DNA of 64,000 bases from Psychromonas sp030397575 (GTDB taxonomy: Bacteria; Pseudomonadota; Gammaproteobacteria; Enterobacterales; Psychromonadaceae): NCBI RefSeq assembly GCF_046250175.1, contig NZ_CP176468.1; one strand, written 5' to 3'. This document shows positions 8,163-16,025 of the stretch, piece after piece. The number at the start of each line of letters is the position of its first letter. Position 1 is the stretch's first letter. The position numbers and the translations under genes were made by a program. Under the pieces are notes generated by a model that searched no databases, was not told the origin of the DNA, and worked only from the letters and a program-made list of their open reading frames with translations.

Positions 8163-9683
8163 TTAAAAATCGTAAGCATTACTTAATGTGGTGGTATTAC
8201 TCTCTAACATTGCTTGATATAGCTCTTCTGTTTCAGAGGTAGTTGTGATTAAACCATTTAAGTCGCTATAAAACTCTGTCGCAGCAGCATCATCCACGAA
8301 ATCAGAAGCACTATATTCCCCTAAATCTACCAAGTCGACATTTGTTGTCATCAAATATTGGATCGCATCACCACTGTCAGCACTTGAAGTAACTAAATTA
8401 ATCTCAACACGTGATAGAGTTGGATCGGTAAAATCAAATAGGCTACTAACTAATATTACTGGCTCGTCATTAGCAAGCGAGTAGATTGATTGATAAGTGA
8501 TGTTACTCGAAGAGCTTGAACTATCTTCATCTAAACGGAAATGCACACGTTGATAATCGAACTCATCGCTACTATAGCTGCCATTGGTATCGATACAAAA
8601 CGCATCAGCCACATCACAAACACTACTCACACTCACTCCATCTATAACATCTACCGATGGAAATGCATCCAGGTCAAGGAAAGTATCCTCATCTAATTCA
8701 GTGAAGCTAGTAAATAACCAATCATTATCACTGATCGTTCCAGAAAAGTAACCGCTCCAAACATCAACCTCTGAAGTATCATAGGCTACATTTAACTGAT
8801 CAATATCATCATAGATAGGCTGCCAAAAGTAACTTTGATCATCATGTACAGCAATTATGCCACTATCACTATCTAACTCTACTTCATCAATAGTTGTCCA
8901 ATAAACATTGGTTAAACCTGAACTTGAAAGGCTTGCAGTAAGTGTACTTGCACTATCATTAGAGTCTTCATACAAGTTAGTAGAGCTGATAAATGCCCAC
9001 TCTGAAAGTTCAGCGTACTGTGTTGAACTTGAATCATAAGAAGCAAAAGCAGTGATCAATACATCACGAGAAGCTGGATAAGGAGAGTCAACCGGAATCG
9101 CTGTTGCCGTCGCCTTGCCATTAACAGAATCAACATCATAACTACTTTGATAATAGTCAGGATCAGAATCAGGCTGCTGGACATTTACTAAAGCAGTATC
9201 CGAAGCTGTTTCTCGATAATCACTGCCTGTGTAACAAGTACTTCCTTGTTCTTGAGTAATATTCAGTACCATATCTTCAAGTAGGTCTTTCTGTACACTA
9301 AACATATAGCTACCACGATCACCACCCGTTAAGCTTTCAATCTCTTCCAGTGTCACATAACCGTCATCAGGCACATCAGTACTGGTAATAGTAAATAAGC
9401 CATTAGTGATATCATCTCCAGAGAAAGTCTCTGCTATAGTGCCATCGGCATTATGATAAAGAATATTATAATCATCTTCAGCCACATAGGCAGTAATGAC
9501 TTCCCCATCATTTAACTCTGAATCAGCATAAATAATACACTTACTATTCAACGAGCTTTCGCTGACAGACTTTAATTGCACCACTTGCCACTTATAAGTT
9601 GGGGCACTAGAGCCTGAAGAGCCTGAACCACACCCAACAACTAATGCAGGTACAATAAGAGACGCTAAAATGGACTTTTTCAT
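8163..9683 (-). CDS. Hypothetical large lipoprotein, 506 residues
   Basis: I do not recognise a family. The protein opens with MKKSILASLIVPALVVGC, a lipoprotein signal with lipobox VVGC (C18), then a short Gly/Ser linker. The rest is acidic, rich in Asp, Ser, Tyr and Thr, with regularly alternating polar and hydrophobic stretches that suggest beta structure; there are only a few cysteines (C49, one near 151, two near 350-357). No catalytic motif is visible. It has its own terminator and is monocistronic. The composition (strongly acidic, few Lys) suits a surface-exposed or periplasmic protein in a marine cell. Likely outer-membrane anchored; function unknown. Confidence 0.8.
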   Translation of the reverse strand: MKKSILASLIVPALVVGCGSGSSGSSAPTYKWQVVQLKSVSESSLNSKCIIYADSELNDGEVITAYVAEDDYNILYHNADGTIAETFSGDDITNGLFTITSTDVPDDGYVTLEEIESLTGGDRGSYMFSVQKDLLEDMVLNITQEQGSTCYTGSDYRETASDTALVNVQQPDSDPDYYQSSYDVDSVNGKATATAIPVDSPYPASRDVLITAFASYDSSSTQYAELSEWAFISSTNLYEDSNDSASTLTASLSSSGLTNVYWTTIDEVELDSDSGIIAVHDDQSYFWQPIYDDIDQLNVAYDTSEVDVWSGYFSGTISDNDWLFTSFTELDEDTFLDLDAFPSVDVIDGVSVSSVCDVADAFCIDTNGSYSSDEFDYQRVHFRLDEDSSSSSSNITYQSIYSLANDEPVILVSSLFDFTDPTLSRVEINLVTSSADSGDAIQYLMTTNVDLVDLGEYSASDFVDDAAATEFYSDLNGLITTTSETEELYQAMLESNTTTLSNAYDF

Positions 9684-10374
9684 TATTTTAATCCTTAAAA
9701 TAAAATATTGTTTAGTATGAATACAGCCAAAATTTGCAAAGTATCTGGTGATGCCGATAACTTCATAAAGCTTGTGTCGAACTTTTGATATTTGACGCCA
9801 TTTTTATGACATTTATTGAGTTAATAACGTAAATAAACAAACTTAAAGTAATAATCACTGTGAATATACTTAGATAAAGCAGAATCCATGCCATAAAAAT
9901 CATCACTATTGATTAACTTTATTCATGTTAAAAATATGCCTTCAGCATCGCCTAGGAAAAGACTTTTTATAGATGTAAATTCAGACTCTTTAAAAAACAT
10001 GAAGATTAAAAATTGAAGTTGGGAAGTAAGTAATAAAAAGTAATAGCTTAAGAGCCATTGCCATTCAATTTGCAGCATAAACCTGAAACGTAACGATCTA
10101 TATTAAGTTATAGGGTCTTAAGAGAAGATTAAATATGATTAATTGAAGGTCAAATAAAGGATAATGTAGATAGTATTATATTGCCAGCAGGATAGGAGAG
10201 TTGAATTCGAATAATTAAAAGCAAAGATGGACTACACAAACCTGAATGAAATAAAATTGAAGAATAGCTACATCAGCCTACTTATTAACACGTCGATATC
10301 TACATAAAGTACAGTGTATACAACTTGGTTAACTAAGTAGACCATATTCAACATCGGCATCATTTATTATTGCA
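9684..10374. other. Long AT-rich intergenic region, no gene seen
   Basis: About 690 bp with no open frame of useful length, no tRNA and no recognisable hairpin terminator. It must hold the promoter of the lipoprotein gene. It may be decayed sequence; nothing more can be supported. Confidence 0.5.
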
Positions 10375-10725
10375 TTAAACCACTGCAAGTAATAAAGCAC
10401 CTACAGATAACGCCCCTTTCAAGAATTGTCCAGCAGAATAGCTATCATCCTCTTCTTTTCCTTTTTCAGGGTGATCCATACCTAACATACCATGCGCGAA
10501 AGACTCAACTTTACTTGTGCCCTCCTCTTCAGGTTTAACCGTCTGTGCAATTTCTGCCGCTGACAGCTCCTTAGCTTTAGCTGATAACTCAACATGCTTA
10601 TTTTCAGCTGGTGTAACTGTAACAGCTGTAACCTCTTTGGTTGCTTCCGCCTCTTTAGATTGTATATTCTGAGGTTGGGCCACTTTTAGATTAGTGTTGT
10701 AATGATTAATGCCAATGTTTGTCAT
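10375..10725 (-). CDS. Hypothetical 116-residue protein with C-terminal hydrophobic segment
   Basis: Not recognised. The first 90 residues are hydrophilic and probably disordered, rich in Glu, Lys, Thr and Ala, with VELSAKAKELSAAEI at about residues 46-60, which loosely recalls the motif seen in FlgM and other flagellar-type proteins. A short middle block FAHGMLGMDHPEKG follows. The last 16 residues (LKGALSVGALLLAVV) are hydrophobic and could be a tail anchor or amphipathic helix. Codon use looks coding, and the composition is not that of a random AT-rich frame. No neighbour is close enough to suggest an operon. Function unknown. Confidence 0.6.
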   Translation of the reverse strand: MTNIGINHYNTNLKVAQPQNIQSKEAEATKEVTAVTVTPAENKHVELSAKAKELSAAEIAQTVKPEEEGTSKVESFAHGMLGMDHPEKGKEEDDSYSAGQFLKGALSVGALLLAVV

Positions 10726-11244
10726 AAATCCCTCTAATTAGTTCAATGTCCACGTCATTTTATCGACAGGAAAATAAATAACTTAAGCTTTTTCTGATTT
10801 ATTTTTAAAAAAACTTACCCTTTACAAAATAAACAAAAGCATTTTTTATGCCATTAAAAAAAATCCGACGAACAAACGATAAATATCACTTAAATAATAG
10901 AACAATATTCAAAAAGCGGTAGAAACAAACATGATTTTGTGAAAAAAGAAAGATCAGTTAGCGATAAAGCCTGAACATAAAAAAGGTAAAACATAAAATA
11001 GCGGGATTAAATTGCCACATGGGCAGTGATTGCCGCTATTTTCGGCAAACTTTTATTTGCACATCATAAAATATATTTCTAGACAATAAACTGAGCAGTT
11101 TTATTTTAAGAATTAAAATAGATAAAAATAACATAAGGTATTGTATTAGCTAGGGTAGAAACGAACAACAAAGCGATGTTTTTACTGAGTCACCTGCATT
11201 ACAAATGAAATGATAGTGCTATAAATTGAGTTTTCAGTGCTAGG
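10726..11244. other. AT-rich intergenic region with one structured element
   Basis: Gap between the 116-residue gene and the tRNA-Ser terminator. The only structure seen is at 10995-11054: a 10-bp outer stem AAAATAGCGG / CCGCTATTTT enclosing TGCC-ACATG-... GGCA, and an alternative stem TTGCCG / CGGCAA that shares bases with the outer stem and is followed by ACTTTTATTT. It could belong to the 5' leader of the 116-residue gene or be an intergenic repeat or small RNA. No coding region is supported. Confidence 0.45.
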
Positions 11245-11248
11245 AACG

Positions 11249-11280
11249 AAAAAAGGCTTCTCTATTGAGAAGCCTTTTTT
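11249..11280 (-). terminator. Terminator of tRNA-Ser copy A
   Basis: Fourteen-base perfect stem (11249-11262 with 11267-11280) and a four-base loop, with A6 and T6 on the outside, so it can act on both strands. It starts eight bases past the tRNA 3' end. Confidence 0.88.
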
Positions 11281-11287
11281 CTTAATG

Positions 11288-11378
11288 TGGCGGAGGAGGA
11301 GAGATTTGAACTCTCGGAGAGCTATTAACCCTCGCTGGTTTTCAAGACCAGTGCATTCAGCCGCTCTGCCACCCCTCC
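11288..11378 (-). tRNA. serT: tRNA-Ser(UGA), copy A
   Basis: A 91-nt class II tRNA with encoded CCA. The acceptor stem GGAGGGG pairs with CTCCTCC (one G-U pair) and the discriminator is G. The anticodon arm is CTGGT-CTTGAAA-ACCAG, giving anticodon TGA, which reads UCA and related Ser codons. A long variable arm follows (GCGAGGGTTAATAGCTCTC region), as expected for tRNA-Ser, and the T loop is TTCAAAT. A promoter lies just upstream and a terminator just downstream, so it is transcribed alone. The gene is identical to the copy at 13580-13670. Confidence 0.97.
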
Positions 11379-11392
11379 GCAGAACGAGGCGT

Positions 11393-11420
11393 ATATTATA
11401 GAAACTGAGATAAAAGCCAA
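11393..11420 (-). promoter_or_regulatory. Promoter of tRNA-Ser copy A
   Basis: On the minus strand a TTGGCT -35 box (11415-11420) is followed by TAATAT (16-bp spacer), overlapping TATAAT (14-bp spacer). The sequence between -10 and the tRNA begins ACGCCTCG, a GC-rich discriminator typical of stringently controlled stable RNA promoters. Confidence 0.65.
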
Positions 11421-11666
11421 GCTCTTTTTTTAAAAAATAGGTTGAATGCTCATTTTTCAAACTAATTATATTTAATCTTATTTGAAATGCGGAATAAATA
11501 AACACAATTATATTAAAATCAGCTTGTTATATCGCTTTATTTGATCTGAGTTTAACGAAAGAAGAATAAAATTCTAGTAACTAATACTGTTCTGATGCTG
11601 TAAATCAACCAAAGCGCTAGTTCGTGATAATAAAAAGACGACTTAAAATGTCGTGAGCATCCTGTT

Positions 11667-13250
11667 TTATTGGTTATCCGGTAATATAAAATCATTAATA
11701 ACAAATTGATTTCTACCTAACGACTTGGCCTGGTATAAAGCTTGGTCGGCAAACCTTAACACTTCCCATTCCGGTAGCTCAGTGTTTGACATATTTTCAG
11801 CGTGGATAATGGTGGCACCACAGCTTATGGTAATGTGCTCACTTCCTCCTTCCATTGGGTGTACTATATTTAATTTATTAATCTCAGCTTTGATATCCTG
11901 CAACTTTAGTATCAGAGAATGCTTATTCATGCCACTAAACAATAGAGTAAACTCCTCTCCACCATAACGTGCGCAGTGATCAGTTGAACGCTTACATAAT
12001 TTATTTAAGGTTTGTGCAACGCGATACAATGCATTATCCCCTTCGAGGTGACCCAAGTAGTCATTATATTCTTTAAAATAATCAATATCGCACATTACCA
12101 CCACGAAACAGATCTTCTGGCGTATGCACAAATTTTTATGGACAGTTAAAGCTGATGATAAACCATGTCGATTAAGTACTTGTGTTAATTGGTCAGTACT
12201 TGCTTGCTCTTTTAATTGGATATTTTGTTGTTGCACCCTATTAAGTAACTTATTTATATTTTGTGAAACAACAATTAACTCTTTTACTGAAAATGCTTCA
12301 CTGACAATCTTGCAATCACCGTCTTTATCTATCAATTGAATACTCTTTGCTAAGCTTCTTACTGGCTTAATAATGGTATGAGTAATTAAATGGTAAAAAA
12401 GATAAGTAAACAGGCTTAATATAAAAATAAACAGCAAGCTATGCAGGTTAATGAGAGGAGGTGATTCACTCATACGATGTTGCACACTTAACAATGCCAC
12501 GGGTTGATTATTCATATCTTTAAACAACATTTGGTGGCTTGATTTGATCGTTTCTACTTTTACTTTTTTATCCCATTCTACTACCCCCTTTAACGGCGGA
12601 TTAATATCAGTGATCAATGTAATATCAGTTAAAGTAGACTCACGAAGCGTCGTTAGAAACTCTTTTTCAATTAATTGGATAAAAATTAAATAACCTCGAT
12701 TGTTTCCTTTCTGGTTAGAGTCTCTTACTTGAAATGCACTATACAAAGCAGGGCCATGAAGGGTGTTAATAAACCCTTCTTGATGAGGTGTGCCTTGTGA
12801 TGTTATTGGATCTGGTAATAAAGAGGCATTCAGGGGATGAACATTAATATCATAGAATGAAAAGTGTAATGGTTTAGAAGTTAAGTGATCAACTCCCTTC
12901 GCCATTATCGGAACCAATGCTTGATCAAGGTAAAAAATGCCATCAACCTTTAAGCTTTGAAAAGTATCTTCAATAACATTTTCATCAATGTAACGTTGAT
13001 TGACATTTTGCATAAACTCATAAGTTGCAGTCCAAACTGAATAATCATAAGTTACCCGTGATAAGGCTCTTAACGCATTTTTAATACCAATGGTTAACAG
13101 CTTTAACTCTTTCTCAGCAGCCAAGGTGATTTTTTGTTCGAGTTTAGGTAACTCGACAAAATATCGATAACCAATCAAGGTACTTGAAAACAAAATAAAC
13201 AGTACAGTCAAAACTCGTATTTGGAGTTGTTTAAAAGTGATGGGCTTCAT
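11667..13250 (-). CDS. CHASE4-type membrane diguanylate cyclase
   Basis: A 527-residue sensor cyclase that makes c-di-GMP from GTP. Layout: TM helix about 12-30; a periplasmic sensor of about 230 residues resembling CHASE4 (SRVTYDYSVWTATYEF near 60-75 is typical); a second TM near 265-287; a HAMP-like linker with VRSLAKSIQLIDKDGD; then a GGDEF domain. The active site is GGEEF at 430-434, with the DIDYFKEYND metal/GTP block upstream. An intact inhibitory I-site RSTD lies at 421-424, five residues before GGEEF, so product inhibition is expected. It stands alone between the two tRNA-Ser repeats. It could feed LapD, but this is inference. Confidence 0.92.
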   Translation of the reverse strand: MKPITFKQLQIRVLTVLFILFSSTLIGYRYFVELPKLEQKITLAAEKELKLLTIGIKNALRALSRVTYDYSVWTATYEFMQNVNQRYIDENVIEDTFQSLKVDGIFYLDQALVPIMAKGVDHLTSKPLHFSFYDINVHPLNASLLPDPITSQGTPHQEGFINTLHGPALYSAFQVRDSNQKGNNRGYLIFIQLIEKEFLTTLRESTLTDITLITDINPPLKGVVEWDKKVKVETIKSSHQMLFKDMNNQPVALLSVQHRMSESPPLINLHSLLFIFILSLFTYLFYHLITHTIIKPVRSLAKSIQLIDKDGDCKIVSEAFSVKELIVVSQNINKLLNRVQQQNIQLKEQASTDQLTQVLNRHGLSSALTVHKNLCIRQKICFVVVMCDIDYFKEYNDYLGHLEGDNALYRVAQTLNKLCKRSTDHCARYGGEEFTLLFSGMNKHSLILKLQDIKAEINKLNIVHPMEGGSEHITISCGATIIHAENMSNTELPEWEVLRFADQALYQAKSLGRNQFVINDFILPDNQ

Positions 13251-13401
13251 AGGTTCATTACCATTCGTTTAATGTCGACACATCAAGTATCAGACCAAAG
13301 CAAAATGAAAGATTAATTTAGGGAGATCACCATCATAAAGAAATAAGCATTTCACCAATCCATCAAAATATAGTACAAATCTATAAAAACCTAAAACTAG
13401 T

Positions 13402-13431
13402 AACATCCATTTATAGGTATATATGGATGTT
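13402..13431 (+). terminator. Terminator-like hairpin without an obvious gene
   Basis: Nine-base stem AACATCCAT / ATGGATGTT with a 12-base loop. On the plus strand it is followed by five T. No plus-strand gene ends here: upstream is the promoter end of the cyclase gene. It may mark the end of a short antisense or leader RNA, or be chance. Confidence 0.35.
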
Positions 13432-13540
13432 TTTAGATTTAGGTCAATTAGCTAACTAAAAGAGCAGTTAAAAGTGACTAAGAGAAACTATTCAGTTTAG
13501 TGAAATATTAAAAGAATGGGGAACTTGATGTTTTAAAACG

Positions 13541-13572
13541 AAAAAAGGCTTCTCTATTGAGAAGCCTTTTTT
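13541..13572 (-). terminator. Terminator of tRNA-Ser copy B
   Basis: Same 14-base stem and four-base loop as in copy A (arms 13541-13554 and 13559-13572), with T6 on the minus-strand side. Confidence 0.88.
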
Positions 13573-13579
13573 CTTAATG

Positions 13580-13670
13580 TGGCGGAGGAGGAGAGATTTG
13601 AACTCTCGGAGAGCTATTAACCCTCGCTGGTTTTCAAGACCAGTGCATTCAGCCGCTCTGCCACCCCTCC
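13580..13670 (-). tRNA. serT: tRNA-Ser(UGA), copy B
   Basis: A 91-nt tRNA identical to the copy at 11288-11378: anticodon TGA in CTTGAAA, long variable arm, encoded CCA, same terminator. Many gammaproteobacteria carry a single tRNA-Ser(UGA) gene, so a perfect second copy about 2.3 kb away suggests recent duplication or ongoing homogenisation. Confidence 0.97.
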
Positions 13671-13684
13671 GCAGAACGAGGCGT

Positions 13685-13712
13685 ATAATATACAAGTTGA
13701 GATAAAAGCCAA
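13685..13712 (-). promoter_or_regulatory. Promoter of tRNA-Ser copy B
   Basis: On the minus strand TTGGCT (13707-13712), a 16-bp spacer, then TATTAT (13685-13690), 14 bp before the tRNA 5' end, with the GC-rich discriminator ACGCCTCG. This is similar but not identical to the promoter of copy A. Confidence 0.7.
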
Positions 13713-13907
13713 GTCTTTTCTGCATTTTTTTATAAATCTATTTAAATTTCACGAATTCAGCAGTTCAACCTTTAATTAAAAGCCAATCACCTTTACTATC
13801 GCAGCATAAGTTTATAGATATTAACGCTTTTATTATTTCAGTTTTATTATTGATAAAACTTTCTCTCTAAACACCTTATTTATTGTAATTCATTAAAGGT
13901 TTCAAGC

Positions 13908-15869
13908 ATGTTTCAAGACAATCCATTACTTAATCAACTTAAACAAACAATGCAAGACAATACGCCCAAGCGCACAGGGATTGTCAAAGCATCAGAGCGT
14001 GGATTTGGCTTTTTAGAAACCGATAAAGGTAAACGTTTTTTTATCGCGCCAAGCGAAATGAAAAAAGTCTTACACGGAGACCGTATCAGCGCAACCATCC
14101 AAGAAAATGGTGACAAATCAACAGCAACTCCCGTTGAGTTAAAACAAACAGAGATTACTGAGTTTGTTGCGCAGTTATCAATAAGTGCAAAACGCGTTTC
14201 GATTAAAGCAAATAACCCACTAATTAATGGCTTCTTTAAAATTAAAGGAGCAATGCAATTAGCTAGCCAAGGCTACCATGATGGTGATTGGGTTAAGGTA
14301 AAATTGTTAAGTCATGCATTAAAGGATAATGGCTTCTTAGTGGAAGTGATAGAAAAAATAGCAGAACATAATGACCCTTTTGCTTACCGAATGATAGCAG
14401 TGGCGACACATAAGTTACCTAATAAAGCTCCTGAATTTGACCACCCTTGGCAAGTCATCGACCCTGAGTTAGAACGTCAAGATCTCACTAAAACGCCCTT
14501 CTTTACTATTGATGGTGTTAATACCCAAGATATGGACGATGCCTTATACATTGAAGAAAATGATCAAGGTTGGGAGCTTACAGTGGCGATTTCAGATCCC
14601 TCGGCGTATGTACCAGAACAAACAGAGATGGATAAAGAAGCATGGCAACGTGCATTTACATTGTACTTACCTAACTTTAATGTACCTATGTTACCAAGAG
14701 ACCTCAGTGATAGTTTATGCTCTTTAAAAGAGTGTGAAAAACGCGCGACCATCTGTTGTACCATGCGCATTGATAAAGCAGGTGAAATTACGCAAGAGCC
14801 TGTCTTTTTTGCTGCGTGGATAAAATCTCATTACCGTCTTAACTACCATGATGTATCAACTTATTTAGAAAGTGATGAGTTAAACGAAGAACAATGGAAA
14901 CCGAATAGAGAATTAAGTCAGTTATTAAAAATATTAGATACCGCAACCACTGCTCGCCATCAATGGCGTTGTGAAAATACCATCGTCATGAAAAACCAGC
15001 CAGATTACACATTGAAACTGAACAATAAAGGTGAAGTGTATGAAATATTATGCGAACCTCGCCGTAGTGCTAATCGTTTAGTGGAAGAATCAATGATCGC
15101 AGCAAATGTTTGTGCTGGTGACTTTTTAGCAAAACACAAACAAGCAGGTGTATTTAATGTTCACTCAGGTATAGCGAGCGATCGCATTAATAAAGCCGTT
15201 AGTTTACTCGCCGAATATGGTATTGAAGTGGCACCGGAATCACTATCAACCTTGGACGGTTATGTTGAAATGCGACAACAAGTGGCTAAATTAAATAATA
15301 GCTACCTGGATCACCGTCTCCGCCGTCTATTATCTTATGCTGATACCAGCGCAACGCCTGCACCTCATTTCACAATGGGTGTGGCTCACTATGCAACCTG
15401 GACATCGCCTATTCGTAAATATGGTGATTTAATTAACCATCGTTTAATTAAATCTGTACTTACACAGCAAGCATCTAGTCCTGTTGCTACTGATATCGGT
15501 ATTCACCTAAATGAAGCGCGTAAATCCCAGCGTATGGCCGAGCGAGATGTCAATAATCTGCTGTACTGTAATTACTTAAAAGACCAAGAGAATTCTGATT
15601 GGCGTTATAAAGCTGAAATTTTTGATATCGTTAAAGCAGGATGTCGTGTAAAAGTCCAAGAAAACGGCGCAACATTCTTTATTCCAAATAGTTTGTTAGG
15701 CAAAGCTAATAATGATGCTAAAAAAATAGAATGCATGCGTGAACAAGGCGTTGTTAAAGTAGGCGAGCAAGTAGAATTACAACTGGGTGATGTTATTGAT
15801 GTAATGCTTACCTCGGTAAAGCCTGAATCACGCCAATTAATCGCAAAACTTGCCGACCCATTGGGTTAA
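13908..15869 (+). CDS. rnb: Exoribonuclease II
   Basis: RNase II, the processive 3'-to-5' exoribonuclease that degrades single-stranded RNA in the cytoplasm. At 653 residues it is close to the E. coli protein. Domains: N-terminal cold-shock-like RNA-binding domains (about 20-170, with RGFGFLETDKGKRFFI), the RNB catalytic domain (about 190-520) and a C-terminal S1 domain (about 560-645). The catalytic aspartates are visible in IDGVNTQDMDDALYI (D202, D208, D210, D211). The conserved HFTMGVAHYATWTSPIRKYGDLINHR block near 485-510 carries the arginines of the active site. SD AAAGG precedes the ATG. It is followed by a weak hairpin and then ygiQ on the same strand. Confidence 0.96.
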   Translation: MFQDNPLLNQLKQTMQDNTPKRTGIVKASERGFGFLETDKGKRFFIAPSEMKKVLHGDRISATIQENGDKSTATPVELKQTEITEFVAQLSISAKRVSIKANNPLINGFFKIKGAMQLASQGYHDGDWVKVKLLSHALKDNGFLVEVIEKIAEHNDPFAYRMIAVATHKLPNKAPEFDHPWQVIDPELERQDLTKTPFFTIDGVNTQDMDDALYIEENDQGWELTVAISDPSAYVPEQTEMDKEAWQRAFTLYLPNFNVPMLPRDLSDSLCSLKECEKRATICCTMRIDKAGEITQEPVFFAAWIKSHYRLNYHDVSTYLESDELNEEQWKPNRELSQLLKILDTATTARHQWRCENTIVMKNQPDYTLKLNNKGEVYEILCEPRRSANRLVEESMIAANVCAGDFLAKHKQAGVFNVHSGIASDRINKAVSLLAEYGIEVAPESLSTLDGYVEMRQQVAKLNNSYLDHRLRRLLSYADTSATPAPHFTMGVAHYATWTSPIRKYGDLINHRLIKSVLTQQASSPVATDIGIHLNEARKSQRMAERDVNNLLYCNYLKDQENSDWRYKAEIFDIVKAGCRVKVQENGATFFIPNSLLGKANNDAKKIECMREQGVVKVGEQVELQLGDVIDVMLTSVKPESRQLIAKLADPLG

Positions 15870-15887
15870 AAAAAACTACAACAACAG

Positions 15888-15920
15888 TTAAGCAGTTGAT
15901 TTTAAGGTGCAACTGCTTAA
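15888..15920 (+). terminator. Hairpin downstream of rnb
   Basis: Eleven-base perfect stem TTAAGCAGTTG / CAACTGCTTAA with an 11-base loop, 19 bp past the rnb stop. The following TGCATTTATTT is a poor T-run, so it may protect the mRNA 3' end rather than end transcription efficiently. Confidence 0.5.
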
Positions 15921-16025
15921 TGCATTTATTTGGCTACTTTATTTAACAAGGACAGCAACCAACTTTGTTAAACTCTATGTTATAATGGACTCAATTTAAC
16001 ATTCCAATACTAGAGATTATTTTTC

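Larger units (their letters stand above)
11245..11395. repeat. 151-bp direct repeat, copy A (tRNA-Ser unit)
   Basis: Identical, base for base as read, to 13537-13687 (offset 2292). It spans the bidirectional terminator, the whole tRNA-Ser(UGA) gene and its 5' leader up to the -10 box. Beyond the repeat the promoter regions are similar but not identical. The pair brackets the CHASE4-GGDEF gene. Confidence 0.92.
13537..13687. repeat. 151-bp direct repeat, copy B (tRNA-Ser unit)
   Basis: Perfect second copy of 11245-11395, same orientation, with terminator, tRNA-Ser(UGA) and leader. The 2.3 kb unit between equivalent points contains one intact cyclase gene. Confidence 0.92.

Noticed and set aside
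11182..11505. Open frame of 107 codons on the minus strand
   Set aside because: It runs straight through the tRNA-Ser gene and its terminator. The same happens at 13492-13725 with the second copy.
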